From Cherax quadricarinatus (Eukaryota; Arthropoda; Malacostraca; Decapoda; Parastacidae): a stretch of 64,000 nucleotides of DNA. This document shows, in pieces, positions 24,142-36,069 of the stretch. The DNA lies in contig NC_091323.1 of the NCBI RefSeq assembly GCF_038502225.1, positions 18,511,872 through 18,575,871 on the forward strand, written 5' to 3'. Positions within the stretch are counted from its first letter, which is position 1. Each line of letters begins with the position of its first letter. The translations under genes were made by a program, and so were the position numbers. Under the pieces are notes generated by a model, which worked only from the letters and a program-made list of their open reading frames with translations, made no database searches and was not told the DNA's origin.

Positions 24142-24318
24142 TTGATACAAGGTGCTTACATTTGTTCATATATGTCTATGGTATTAATTCTATACGTACT
24201 ATTGTCATCTGCTACATTCCAAGACAAGAGTACCGGAGAGTGTTTATCATGCTCTCCACACACTTTACATTGTCTTTCCTCTTGGAGTTGCTATACCAAC
24301 CTGTCACATATACAGGTA
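24142..24318 (+). CDS. Possible exon, hydrophobic then cysteine-rich
   Basis: The stretch is 177 nt (59 codons), open in phase 0 between an AG after a T-run and a CAG|GTAACC donor. It reads SYMSMVLILYVLLSSATF (a membrane or signal-like segment) and then GECLSCSPHTLHCLSSWSCY, with five cysteines. I do not recognise the family. The even codon length and phase 0 agree with the stronger exons at 35-41 kb, but the acceptor tract is weak and chance cannot be ruled out. Confidence 0.25.
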
Positions 24319-24358
24319 ACCTAAACACATCCTGACCACACTCTCTACTTTTCTATTT

Positions 24359-24360
<2 letters not shown>

Positions 24361-24419
<59 letters not shown>

Positions 24420-24453
24420 ATAGATATATATATATATATAGATATATATATAT
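24361..24453 (+). repeat. (TA)n microsatellite, imperfect
   Basis: A TA array with two TATAGA interruptions near 24418-24445. Confidence 0.95.
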
Positions 24454-24557
24454 TGTACCAGGCCATGTAGACAATCATGCCACGTGATGTTCAAGGCACG
24501 TGTTGTCCATGCCTATTCAAACCAGATGTCCAAGCCACATGCTGTTGTCTGCAGCTT

Positions 24558-24752
24558 GATGTCACCTCACGACGTCACCCCAGGATGGCATCCCATGACG
24601 TCACCTAGGACGTCACCTCACGACATCAAGACGTCTGCCTGGCGTCACTTCGCTACGTCACCTCGCGACGTCAGTCAGGACGTCTGTCCGACGTTACATC
24701 ATGATGTCATCTCATGACGTCATGCCTGACATCACCCATGATGTCACATCGA
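24558..24752 (+). repeat. CRE-like degenerate 12-13-bp repeat array
   Basis: Sixteen or so units of GACGTCACCTCAC type occur. ACGTCA is present six times and GATGTCA three times, with GACGTCT, GACATCA and GACGTTA variants. TGACGTCA, the CREB/ATF site, is exact near 24597 and 24714. Confidence 0.75.
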
Positions 24753-25842
<1,090 letters not shown>

Positions 25843-26193
25843 TTAGATTTTGTGCTAGTGCCCTGTTCCTGTGAGAGAGAAACCGGTTTAGAACTGTGCT
25901 TCCGCCTGGTGACTATAGGCTTACCTTTAGTTCATGCAACACCCTACATTGTCCTCACTCAGCAGACAGCCTACAAACAAGAGGTGCCTTCTCTCTCTCC
26001 CTGGCTGGCCCCGGGCAAACCTAGACACACTGCCTCTATCAAGAACCCAGTAAAGACATCCTCGAAGAGTATTATTCACCGCTATTAGAAATAGTGTGTG
26101 AGTGTGTGTGTGTACTCACCTAATTGTACTCACCTAATTGTGGTTGCAGGGGTCGAGACTCAGCTCCTGGCCCCGCCTCTTCACTGATCGCTA

Positions 26194-29086
26194 CTAGGTC
26201 CTCTCCCTCTCTGCTTCCTGAGCTTTGTCATACCTCTTCTTAAAACTATGTATGGTTCCTGCCTCCAATACTTCACTTGCTAGGCTATTCCAGTTCCTGA
26301 CGACTCTGACTGGAGAAATACTTCCTATGTCCCTGTGACTCGTCTGAGTCTTCAGCTTCCAGTTGTGACCCCTTGTTTCTGTGTCCCCTCTCTGGAACGT
26401 CCTATCTCTGTCCACCTGTCTATTCCCCGCAGTATCTTGTATGTCGTTATCATGTCTCCCCTGAGCCTTCTGTCCTCCAGTGTCGTCAGTCCGATTTCCC
26501 TCAACCTTTCCTCGTACGACATTCCCCTGAGCTCTGGGACTAGCCTTGCTGCAAACCTTTGTACTTTCTCTAACTTCTTGACGTGCTTGACCAGGTGTGG
26601 GTTCCAGACTGGTGCTGCATACTCCAGTATGGGCCTAACATACACAGTGTACAGTGTCTTGAATGATTCCTTATTAAGGTATCGGAACGCTATTCTCAGG
26701 TTTGCCAGGCGCCCATATGCTGCAGCAGTTATTTGGTTGATGTGTGCCTCCGGTGACGTGCTGGGTGTTATGGTCATCCCAAGGTCTTTCTCCCTGTGTG
26801 AGGTCTGTAGTCTTTGTCCACCTAGCCTATACTCTGTCTGCGGTCTTCTTTGCCCTTCCCCAATCTTCATGACTTTGCATTTGGCAGGGTTGAATTCGAG
26901 AAGCCAGTTTCTGGACCACATGTCCAGCCTGTCCAGGTCTCTTTGCAGTCCTGCCTCATCCTCAACCGATTTAATTCTTCTCATCAGCTTCACATCATCT
27001 GCGAATAGGGACACTTCAGAGTCTATTCCTTCCGCCATGTCGTTCGCATATATCAAAAATAGCACTGGTCCTAGAACTGACCCCTGTGGGACCCCGCTCA
27101 TAACAGGCGCCCACTGTGATACCTCTTCACGTACCATGACTCGTTGTTGCCCCCCTGTCAGGTATTCCCTGATCCATTGCAGTGCCCTCCCTGTTATATG
27201 CGCCTGATCCTCCAGCTTCTGCACTAATCTCTTGTGGGGAACTGTGTCAAAGGCCTTCCTGCAGTCTAGGAAAACGCAATCAACCCCCCCCCCCTCTCTC
27301 TCTCGTGTCTTACTTCTGTTACCTTGTCATAAAACTCCAGAAGGTTTGTGACACAGGATTTGCCTTCCATGAACCCATGCTGGTTTTCATTTATAATCTT
27401 GTTCCGTTCTCTGTGTTCCACCACTCTCCTCCTGATAATCTTCTCCATGACTTTGCACACAGTGCATGTCAGAGACACAGGTCTGTAGTTTAGTGCCTCA
27501 TTTCTGTTTCCTTTCTTAAATATGGGGACTACATTTGCTGTCTTCCATTTCTCAGGTAGTTGCCCAGTTTCAAGGGATGTGTTGAAGATTGTGGCTAGGG
27601 GCACGCACAGCATCTCTGCTCCTTCTCTAAGGACCCATGGGGAGATGTCTGGCCCCATCGCCTTTGAGGTATCAAGTTCAATTAGCAGCTTCTGCACCTC
27701 CTCCTCGGTTGTTCGTATGTCATCCAACACTTGTTGGTATATTCCCTCTTGATGTTCCCTTCTGTGCTGTCTTCCCAGAGCCCTTCCTGTCTCTACTGTA
27801 AAAACTTCCTTAAATCTCCTATTTAGCTCCTCACATACCTCCTGATCATTTATTGTGAGTTCTCCACCTTCTGTCCTCAGTCTGATCACCTGGTCTTTGA
27901 CTGTTGTCTTCCTCCTGATGTGGCTATACAACAGTTTCGGGTCAGTCTTGATTTTCGATGCTATGTTATTTTCATACTGTCGCTGGGCCTCCCTCCTCAC
28001 ATGTGCATACTCGTTCCTGGCTCTGCGACTGATCTCCCTATTTTTATGTGTTTTCTGCCTTCTGTACTTTTTCCATTCTCTATTGCACTTTGTTTTTGCC
28101 TCCTTACACCGTCGGGTAAACCAGGGGCTCATTCTGGTCTTCCCATTGTTTCTGTTGCCCTTGGGAATAAACCTTTCCACTGCCTCCTTGCATTTTGCTG
28201 TTACATATTCCATCATTTCATTTACTGGCTTTCCTGCCAGTTCTCTGTCCCACGGAACCTCCTGCAGGAAGTTCCTCAACCCTGTGTAGTCCCCTCTTTT
28301 ATAGTCAGGCTTTTCCCATTCAACTCCTGTTACTCTCTCCACTTGCAACTCTACTATGTATTCAAAGCACAGAGCCAAGTGGTCACTAGCTCCTAGGGGA
28401 CTCTCATATGTGATGTCCTCAATGTCTGAACTGCCCAGGGTGAACACAAGGTCCAATCTTGCTGGTTCATCCTCCCCTCTGACTCTGGTAGTGTCCTTAA
28501 CATGTTGGTGCATGAGGTTTTCCAGCACCACATCCAACATCTTGGCTCTCCATGTTTTGGGACCCCCATGTGGCTCCAGGTTTTCCCAGTCAATCTCCCT
28601 GTGGTTGAAATCCCCAATAACCAGCAACTTTGCTCTGCTGGAGTGAGCTCTTCTTGCCACCTCAGCAAGTGTGTCCACCATTGCTCTGTTGCTCTCTTCA
28701 TATTCCTCTCTTGGCCTCCTGCAGTTCTGTGGTGGATTATACATCACTGCAATGACCACCTTGTGCTCCCCAGACTGAAGTGTACCTACTATGTAGTCCC
28801 TTTCTCCTGTCTCGTCTATGCCTCCCATTTTCTCGAATTTCCATCGTTTTTTACGAGCAGCAACCCCTCCTCCCCCTCTGCCCCTTCTATCTTTCCTCAT
28901 GATCTGGTATCCTGGTGGGAAGATTGCATCCGTTATTGTCTCCATGAGTTTTGTTTCTGTAACTGCTATGATGTCTGGGGACTTCTCATTGATTCTTTCT
29001 TGCCATTCCTCATATTTATTCGTTAATCCATCCGCATTTGTGTACCAAACCTTCAACTTCTGTTCTAATACTGTAACTGTGGTCAT
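26194..29086 (-). pseudogene. LINE-A ORF2: APE endonuclease and reverse transcriptase, two frameshifts
   Basis: I place the start at the Met at 29086 (MTTVTVLEQKLKVWYTNADG) because upstream codons overlap ORF1 in another frame and are low-complexity. The endonuclease shows YTNADGL, AVTETKL, VMYNPPQN, IGDFNHREIDW and GASDHLAL, so its catalytic set is present. The RT shows FKKGNRNEALNYRPVSLTCT, QHGFMEGKSCVTNLLEFYDK, FLDCRKAFDTVPHKRLVQKL, GVPQGSVLGPVLFLIYANDM and FADDVKLMRR. A C-terminal module follows (EYAAPVWNPHLVKHVKKLEK, ERLREIGLTTLEDRR). Frame is lost in an 11-base C-run at 27284-27294 and again near 26420 by a one-base loss. Both are simple indels, so the copy may be young. Confidence 0.9.
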
Positions 29087-29250
29087 GTGGGAATACTGGG
29101 ATTGGGAGAGCAGGAGCCCTGGTGGGGGCCTATGGGGGGTTGCAATGGAGGTGGAGGAAGAGCTCCCATAGGGGGTTGCTGTAGGGGTAGGGTTCGTGGT
29201 GCGGGGGGTGGGAACAGAGGGATCGGTGTGTGATGGTTGGTTTGGATTGT

Positions 29251-30288
29251 TCAGTTGCCTTGGGGGTGTCGTGGCTGGAGTCCTCCTGCAGGTGTTTCTG
29301 GGGGGTGTGCTTGTCCTTCCACCTGTTCCTGGGTTATTCTGCTCTCCTTTTTCATTTCCTCCCATTCCTCCTTTCGTTTTTGCACTCTCTCTTTCAGTAT
29401 CATCCTTTCCTCCTGTGTTCTGTCTCGATCGAGGTACACACTCATGAACTCCTGTTTGCCTTTCAGCAGTGCTTTCTCCTGCAGGATCATGGTTTGGGTT
29501 GATTCTGCCTTGAAAATTACTTTGAGAGGCCGATTCCTTTTCTTTGTGAACCACCCAATTCTCCGAAAATTTGCCACCTGGGTCATGTCTCCCTCGCCTA
29601 TCACCTTGATGATACCTTCAATCACTTTTTTCTCCTCCTGCTTTCTTTCCTCATAAGTTTCCCCTTTAGCTTCATCTAGCCCATAGACAAAAACTGATCT
29701 CTCCCTTTCCACCTCCCACTGTGACTCTCATTGCATCCTCTGAGGTGTTTTAGTTCCTTCCCGTGGAGTGTTCCTTCCTTCAGTCCCTTCCCTAGCTGTG
29801 GCCGCTATGCTCATTGGTTTGTCCTTCCTGCTCACCTGTTCCTGGCCCCCACAAGTGTCTGCACATGTCCTAGTTCCTTCACTGTCTTCCAACCTCTCAT
29901 TCTGTCCTAGTGTGCTCCCTGTCTTTGTTTTGGCCCCATGTGGGTTTGATAGGACCTCTGTATACAGTTTAGCTTCCATGCTCCCTTCAGACCCATTGTC
30001 TGTGTCTGATGTAGACATCGCTGATGCTACTTCTGTAATATCTTTGTCTCTAGGCTGTTTCAGATGTCTCAGCTCCTCTTCTAATCTCTGTATCTTGGCT
30101 TCTGCTACTGTGGCATGTTGCTCCCACCTTCTGGATTCTGCCACTAACCTCTCCTCCATCTTCCTTGTAAGCTCATCTAGCCTCCTTCCCCAGTCTTCCT
30201 CCCTTTTTTTGAGCTCTGCCTCCCAGTCCTCCCTCCCAGATTCATCCTTCGGGCCCTTTGTTCTCATCCTAGTTCTAGGTTGCCCCAT
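29251..30288 (-). pseudogene. LINE-A ORF1, coiled-coil and RRM-like, one stop
   Basis: It begins MGQPRTRMRTKGPKDESGRE and has a charged coiled-coil (about residues 20-85, EDWGRRLDELTRKMEERL, IQRLEEELRHLK). A low-complexity linker follows, and then after a TGA at 29728-29730 the same frame continues with ERSVFVYGLDEAKGETYEER, IIKVIGEGDMTQVANFRRIG and RPLKVIFKAE, which looks like an RNA-binding fold as in other LINE ORF1 proteins. ORF1 proteins bind the element RNA. The stop may be a point mutation, or two adjacent frames may be natural. ORF1 ends just before the ORF2 start, with frames offset. Confidence 0.7.
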
Positions 30289-30297
30289 TGCTCCACA

Positions 30298-30510
30298 GAA
30301 GGAAGGGGGAGAGATGGTTAGGGGGAGGGGAATGGATGGTTAAGGGGAGTGGGGATGGATGGTTATGGGGGAGGGGGAGGATGGTTATTGGAGGGGGAGA
30401 GGTGGTTGAGGGGAGGGGGTTAGATGGTTTGGGGGAGGGGTTAGATGGTTTGGGGGAGGGGTAGGTGGCTAGGGGGAGGGGGAGAGGTGGTTAGGGGAAG
30501 GGGAGTACGT
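30298..30510 (+). repeat. G-rich minisatellite upstream of LINE-A ORF1
   Basis: About nine units of 20-23 bp of the form GATGGTTAGGGGGAGGGG. Runs of four to five G on the plus strand could form quadruplexes. On the LINE strand it is C-rich and lies where a 5' UTR promoter repeat would be. Confidence 0.85.
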
Positions 30511-31483
30511 GTTTGTGTCAAGTGTATATGTTAGTTACCATTTTGTCCCAGACACATGTGGTTGTGTATGTGTGCTTGTGTATGTGTGTGTGCATGTGTA
30601 GGAGAGAGAGGGATGGGATTAAGGGGGGAGGGGGAGAGAAGGATGAGTGACCCTTAGAAGTGGGGGAGGTGTGTGTGTGTGTGTGTGTGATGGGATTAGA
30701 AGGGGAGGGAGGGGAAAGAAGGCTGAGGGAGAGTGACCGCTTGATAATGGGGTCCTTACATGTGTGCGTGTGTGTGTGTGTATTCGCCTAGTGCAGGTGT
30801 GTGTGTGTGTGTGTATGTGTGTATGTGTGTGTGTTTGTGTGTATGGGGGAGGTCTGAGGGGGAGATACTGCTAATACATACCAGTAATTCTGAGTTATAA
30901 AAAACAGAAATTGCTACTAGGGTCTAAAGCTTCTATGAGTATCTACCCTTGTGTGTGTGTATGTGTGTGAGGGAGAGATGGTTAGGGGGTAGGGGTGGGA
31001 TTGTTGTGGTTGAAAGATCTGTTATGCCTCTCTGTTGTGTAGGCTCATATTTAGTCCCAGTTGTCTTTCCTCGTAATGCTACTCTCTCCACTTATTGCCC
31101 TTTCTGGATTTAAGTATCAATTACTGCTGGTTATTATCCTATTCCTTGCTCACATTGAGAGAGGACTTCCTAGCTTCCTAAGTATTCATACTGCTAATAA
31201 CTACCGGTAGTAATACTACGTTACCCCTCGCTAGACTGCTGTCCTCCTCACACTCTCCTCAACACTATCTTCACTTTATCTATGCTATTTTTACTCTAAT
31301 TCTGGTAATAGCTTGCAGGAGTGAGTGACCAGTATCTAACAGTGATGCAAGACCAGAATCCAGAGCCAACATGCAACCACAATAGAGGAGTAATACTTGC
31401 GCTGGCAGCGGTGTGGTGACAAGTTGCCAGATGCTGATGATGTAGTCGTCGTACATAGGCCTTCTATCACTATTTTGAAGATT
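30511..31483 (+). repeat. (GT)n-rich stretch, then unassigned DNA
   Basis: Several GT runs occur (for example 30668-30690, 30760-30785, 30795-30842 and 30948-30968), separated by G-rich words. From 31020 to 31483 I see no gene. Confidence 0.7.
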
Positions 31484-34400
31484 TGTGTGTGTGTGTGTGT
31501 GTGTGTGTTTACCTGGAGTTTACCTGGAGAGAGTTTCGGGGGTCAACGCCCCCGCGGCCCGGTCTGTGACCAGGCCTCCTGGTGGATCAGCGCCTGATCA
31601 ACCAGGCTGTTGCTGCTGGCTGCACGCAAACCAACGTACGAGCCACAGCCCGGCTGATCAGGAACTGTCTTTAGGTGCTTGTCCAGTGCCAGCTTGAAGA
31701 CTGCCAGGGGTCTGTTGGTAATCCCCCTTATGTGTGCTGGGAGGCAGTTGAACAGTCTCGGGCCCCTGACACTTATTGTATGGTCTCTTAACGTGCTAGT
31801 GACACCCCTGCTTTTCATTGGGGGGATGGTGCATCGTCTGCCAAGTCTTTTGCTTTCGTAGTGAGTGATTTTCGTGTGCAAGTTTGGTACTAGTCCCTCT
31901 AGGATTTTCCAGGTGTATATAATCATGTATCTCTCCCTCCTGCGTTCCAGGGAATACAGGTTTAGAAACCTCAAGCGCTCCCAGTAATTGAGGTGTTTTA
32001 TCTCCGTTATGCGCGCCGTGAAAGTTCTCTGTACATTTTCTAGGTCGGCAATTTCACCTGCCTTGAAAGGTGCTGTTAGAGTGCAGCAATATTCCAGCCT
32101 AGATAGAACAAGTGACCTGAAGAGTGTCATCATGGGCTTGGCCTCCCTAGTTTTGAAGGTTCTCATTATCCATCCTGTCATTTTTCTAGCAGATGCGATT
32201 GATACAATGTTATGGTCCTTGAAGGTGAGATCCTCCGACATAATCACTCCTAGGTCTTTGACGTTGGTGTTTCGCTCTATTTTGTGGCCAGAATTTGTTT
32301 TGTACTCTGATGAAGATTTAATTTCCTCATGTTTACCATATCTGAGTAATTGAAATTTCTCATCGTTGAACTTCATATTGTTTTCTGCAGCCCACTGAAA
32401 GATTTGGTTGATGTCCGCCTGGAGCCTTGCAGTGTCTGCAATGGAAGACACTGTCATGCAGATTCGGGTGTCATCTGCAAAGGAAGACACGGTGCTGTGG
32501 CTGACATCCTTGTCTATGTCGGATATGAGGATGAGGAACAAGATGGGAGCTAGTACTGTGCCTTGTGGGACAGAGCTTTTCACCGTAGCTGCCTCGGACT
32601 TTACTCTGTTGACGACTACTCTCTGTGTTCTGTTAGTGAGGAAATTATAGATCCATCGACCGACTTTTCCTGTTATTCCTTTAGCGCGCATTTTGTGCGC
32701 TATTACGCCATGGTCACACTTGTCGAAGGCTTTTGCAAAGTCTGTATATATTACATCTGCATTCTTTTTGTCTTCTAGTGCATTTAGGACCTTGTCGTAG
32801 TGATCCAGTAGTTGAGACAGACAGGAGCGACCTGTTCTAAACCCATGTTGCCCTGGGTTGTGTAACTGATGGGTTTCTAGATGGGTGGTGATCTTGCTTC
32901 TTAGGACCCTTTCAAAGATTTTTATGATATGGGATGTTAGTGCTATTGGTCTGTAGTTCTTTGCTGTTGCTTTACTGCCCCCTTTGTGGAGTGGGGCTAT
33001 GTCTGTTGTTTTTAGTAACTGAGGGACGACCCCCGTGTCCATGCTCCCTCTCCATAGGATGGAAAAGGCTCGTGATAGGGGCTTCTTGCAGTTCTTGATG
33101 AACACAGAGTTCCATGAGTCTGGCCCTGGGGCAGAGTGCATGGGCATGTCATTTATCGCCTGTTCGAAGTCATTTGGCGTCAGGATAACATCGGATAGGC
33201 TTGTGTTAGTCAAATTTTGTGGCTCTCTCATAAAAAATTCATTTTGGTCTTCGACTCTCAGTCTGGTTAGCGGCTTGCTAAAAACTGAGTCATATTGGGA
33301 CTTGAGTAGCTCACTCATTTCCTTGCTGTCATCTGTGTAGGACCCATCTTGTTTAAGTAGGGGCCCAATACTGGACGTTGTTCTCGATTTTGATTTGGCA
33401 TAGGAGAAGAAATACTTTGGGTTTCTTTCGATTTCATTTATGGCTTTTAGTTCTTCCCGCGATTCCTGACTCCTAAAGGATTCTTTTAGCTTAAGTTCGA
33501 TGCTTGCTATTTCTCTGACCAGTGTCTCCCTGCGCATTTCAGATATATTGACCTCTTTTAGCCGCTCTGTTATTCTTTTCCGTCGCCTGTAAAGGGAGCG
33601 CCTGTCTCTTTCTATTTTACATCTACTCCTCCTTTTTCTTAGAGGAATAAGCCTTGTGCATACATCGAGTGCCACCGAGTTAATCTGTTCTAGGCATAAG
33701 TTTGGGTCTGTGTTGCTTAGTATATCTTCCCAGCTTATATCGGTTAGGACTTGGTTTACTTGGTCCCACTTTATGTTTTTGTTATTGAAGTTGAATTTGG
33801 TGAATGCTCCCTCATGACTAGTCTCATTTTGTCGGTCTGGGGCTCCATGCATACATGTCTGAACCTCAATTATGTTGTGATCTGAGTATATTGTTTTTGA
33901 TATGGTGACATTTCTTATCAGATCATCATTGTTAGTGAAGATGAGGTCTAGTGTATTCTCCAGTCTTGTAGGCTCTATTATTTGCTGGTTTAAATTGAAT
34001 TTTGTGCAGAGATTTAAAAGCTCGTGTGAGTGTGAGTTTTCATCAGAGCTGCCTCCTGGTGTTTTTTCTGCAACAATATTATTTGCTATATTCCTCCATT
34101 TTAGGTGCCTTAAGTTGAAATCCCCCAGGAGCAAGATGTTGGGTGCAGGAGCTGGAAGATTTTCCAGACAGTGGTCAATTTTTAACAGCTGTTCCTGGAA
34201 TTGCTGGGATGTTGCATCCGGAGGCTTGTAGACTACCACAATGACTAGGTTTTGGTTCTCGACCTTTACTGCTAAAACTTCCACTACGTCATTTGAGGCA
34301 TTAAGCAGTTCTGTGCAAACAAGTGACTCTGCAATGTACAGGCCAACCCCCCCCTTTTGCCTGTTCACTCTGTCACATCTGTATAGGTTGTAACCTGGGA

Positions 34401-34740
34401 TCCATACTTCGTTGTCCAAGTGATCCTTTATGTGGGTCTCAGTGAAAGCCGCGAACATTGCCTTTGCCTCTGCAAGCAGTCCACGGATGAAAGGTATTTT
34501 GTTGTTTGTAGCTGGCTTTAGACCCTGTATATTTGCAAAGAAGAATGTTATCGGACTGGTGGTATTGTTGGTACTGGGGGGGGATTTTTTTTTCGGCATT
34601 AGTATCTGTATCTGTTGGTTTGGAGTGGAGGCCATCGACTGTGGTTCCACTCCAGGAATGACTGGATTTGGTGTACGATTTCTGCCATTTCCTGCCAGTT
34701 TTTTTTCCTTCCTGGCACTGAAAATTATTTCAATATCTCT
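31484..34740 (-). mobile_element. LINE-B, near-intact copy, 5'-truncated
   Basis: A non-LTR retrotransposon. Its 3' end carries the family tail (CTCTCCAGGTAAACTCCAGG) followed by a (CA)n run (31504-31484). Homology to the copy at 19.3 kb ends near 34740, so the zinc-finger 5' part is missing. Confidence 0.9.
31543..34650 (-). CDS. LINE-B ORF2: APE endonuclease and reverse transcriptase, 1035 codons, uninterrupted
   Basis: The endonuclease nicks target DNA and the RT copies element RNA there. Endonuclease residues are visible at N40 (FFFANIQGLK), E71 (FTETHI), Y141 (VVVYKPPD), D177/N179 (LLLGDFNLRH), D235 (NTLDLIFTNN) and S256-D257-H258 (YSDHNIIEV). A basic linker follows at 335-365. The RT shows NYRPIALTSHIIKIFERVL (565-583), QHGFRTGRSCLSQLLDHYDK (601-620), the Asp in IYTDFAKAFD (634-643), VPQGTVLAPILF (694-705) and FADD (724-727). 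The C-terminal module NVQRTFTARITEIKHLNYWE and GPRLFNCLPAHIRGITNRP ends in SQTGPRGR. The frame stays open upstream of the Met to about 34740. No stops or shifts were seen, unlike every other LINE here. The clade within the Jockey/CR1 group is uncertain. Confidence 0.93.
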   Translation of the reverse strand: MEPQSMASTPNQQIQILMPKKKSPPSTNNTTSPITFFFANIQGLKPATNNKIPFIRGLLAEAKAMFAAFTETHIKDHLDNEVWIPGYNLYRCDRVNRQKGGVGLYIAESLVCTELLNASNDVVEVLAVKVENQNLVIVVVYKPPDATSQQFQEQLLKIDHCLENLPAPAPNILLLGDFNLRHLKWRNIANNIVAEKTPGGSSDENSHSHELLNLCTKFNLNQQIIEPTRLENTLDLIFTNNDDLIRNVTISKTIYSDHNIIEVQTCMHGAPDRQNETSHEGAFTKFNFNNKNIKWDQVNQVLTDISWEDILSNTDPNLCLEQINSVALDVCTRLIPLRKRRSRCKIERDRRSLYRRRKRITERLKEVNISEMRRETLVREIASIELKLKESFRSQESREELKAINEIERNPKYFFSYAKSKSRTTSSIGPLLKQDGSYTDDSKEMSELLKSQYDSVFSKPLTRLRVEDQNEFFMREPQNLTNTSLSDVILTPNDFEQAINDMPMHSAPGPDSWNSVFIKNCKKPLSRAFSILWRGSMDTGVVPQLLKTTDIAPLHKGGSKATAKNYRPIALTSHIIKIFERVLRSKITTHLETHQLHNPGQHGFRTGRSCLSQLLDHYDKVLNALEDKKNADVIYTDFAKAFDKCDHGVIAHKMRAKGITGKVGRWIYNFLTNRTQRVVVNRVKSEAATVKSSVPQGTVLAPILFLILISDIDKDVSHSTVSSFADDTRICMTVSSIADTARLQADINQIFQWAAENNMKFNDEKFQLLRYGKHEEIKSSSEYKTNSGHKIERNTNVKDLGVIMSEDLTFKDHNIVSIASARKMTGWIMRTFKTREAKPMMTLFRSLVLSRLEYCCTLTAPFKAGEIADLENVQRTFTARITEIKHLNYWERLRFLNLYSLERRRERYMIIYTWKILEGLVPNLHTKITHYESKRLGRRCTIPPMKSRGVTSTLRDHTISVRGPRLFNCLPAHIRGITNRPLAVFKLALDKHLKTVPDQPGCGSYVGLRAASSNSLVDQALIHQEAWSQTGPRGR

Positions 34741-35022
34741 GAAAATTAGCCTAAATTTTTATTATCAATATAGCTTAAGTAGGATTTGGCTGCAGTATCT
34801 TCGGATAATGTTTGCAAGGTCAAGTGAGACTGCTAAGTCAGTTCTGATGTTAAAAAATATTGTATACCATCTTAACTCAACAAGGTTATTGATTCGAAAA
34901 ATCTCTTTTTGTGCCAGGCTCGCTTGACTGATCCTGCTTATTAGGCCCTGCATTTCTTGTGTAGCTATAACTGTCCCGCACAGATCCATTTGATAATAAT
35001 ACATTGTTGATCTTGCCCACAG
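34741..35022. other. Likely intron end before the host exon
   Basis: No coding sequence is seen. It ends in a usable acceptor (TTGATCTTGCCCACAG). Confidence 0.5.
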
Positions 35023-35382
35023 TCGCCGACCACTTGGTTTGGCACGCTCTTGTATCCTTCTGCGGAATTAATAAAGAAAAACCTCACCTCCTCCATGCCT
35101 CACCCCGTCACTGACACCCACCACAACTCGAACCAAGTCAATGGAGTTCATCCAGAAAGTACGTCAGCCAATGAAAGTCACAATTCTAGCCTTCTTAATG
35201 GCTTCGCTGAAGTTCAAAACTCTTCTGACCTTGCTAACGGGGTTCATCACGAGAATAACCTAGAGAATGGGAACTCCCAGGCCAACTGTAACAATGAAAT
35301 TTACAACACAGTGAACCTTAGCAAACCCCTGGAATCTGCTTGTGTGAGGAAAGCTAGTGCTGATACTCCATTCTTATTCCCG
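35023..35382 (+). CDS. Host gene exon, Asn/Ser-rich, function unknown
   Basis: 360 nt (120 codons) are open between the acceptor TTGCCCACAG and a consensus donor CCG|GTAAGT, phase 0 at both ends if read from the first base. The peptide starts SPTTWFGTLLYPSAELIKKN and continues with an Asn/Ser/His-rich region (HNSNQVNGVHPESTSANES, repeated NG-V/F motifs), ending ASADTPFLFP. There is no methionine near the start, so it is an internal exon. The WFGxL word recalls the C-terminus of the V-ATPase assembly factor CCDC115/Vma22, but the rest does not fit, so I do not assign a function. It matches in phase with the exons at 37682 and 41286. Confidence 0.6.
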
Positions 35383-36069
35383 GTAAGTGCTTCCTGAATG
35401 TTAAAGTTTCAAAGTCAATATTTTAACATTAAATCATGTAAGATTTGCATGCGAAACAGGCAGTTAGCTTAACCAGACATTCATGTAGACTTCCTTATCA
35501 CCACGTCTGTGCGTACCATAATTCATGCCTCACAAAAGTTAAAACATATATATGTATCAGTTTTACATAATATTTGCCCCTTTATCTCAGAAATGATTCT
35601 AGCATAATTATCAGCTTTATTAAGATGTATTTTTTGGGGATACAGATAACGATACACAAACTTGCACTGCATTTGTAAAATTAACACATTTTGCAATTGA
35701 CATCATGATAAAAATTGCTCAGCATCACTTCTGACTGAGGTGGGATCATATGCTTCATTAACCTCATCACAACATTCAACTATGTGCTCATTTTAGACGT
35801 CATTTGCAGAATAAAAACCACATTGATACTTCATTATACATTCACCATCGTTCGTTGTTGATTCACAGTGTCAGGATTGTAATCTCCCCCATCCCTATAG
35901 TTGCAATTATTTTGTCGTCGTTTTTACAAAAAGAGTCTGCAATATTATTTACAAATCGGACGACGAAGCACATTACCTGGTCTCGTAGAATTTGTTTTGT
36001 TTCATTAAAATTGTCTCATTCGTTATCGTTCCATTGTTTTCAGACAGAGACCTTTCAATAAATAATCAT
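35383..36069. other. Intron, no repeat recognised
   Basis: AT-rich non-coding DNA after the donor at 35383. Confidence 0.5.

Larger units (their letters stand above)
26097..30290 (-). mobile_element. LINE-A, longest copy, with ORF1, ORF2 and 3' tail
   Basis: This is a near full-length CR1-like non-LTR retrotransposon on the minus strand. From 5' to 3' it holds the G-rich upstream repeat (30298-30510, possibly its 5' UTR), ORF1 (30288-29251), ORF2 (29086-26194), a 3' untranslated end with GAGGCGGGGCCAGGAGC, a doubled CACCTAATTGTACT block and a short (CA)n tail at 26112-26097. Confidence 0.9.

Noticed and set aside
27522..30343. Several plus-strand frames of 80-190 codons opposite LINE-A
   Set aside because: They are antisense shadows of ORF1 and ORF2, rich in Leu/Ser/Phe without domains.
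35023..35100. Assignment of the WFGTLLYPS exon to CCDC115/Vma22
   Set aside because: Only a short motif agrees. The Asn/Ser-rich remainder and following exons do not match that small protein.
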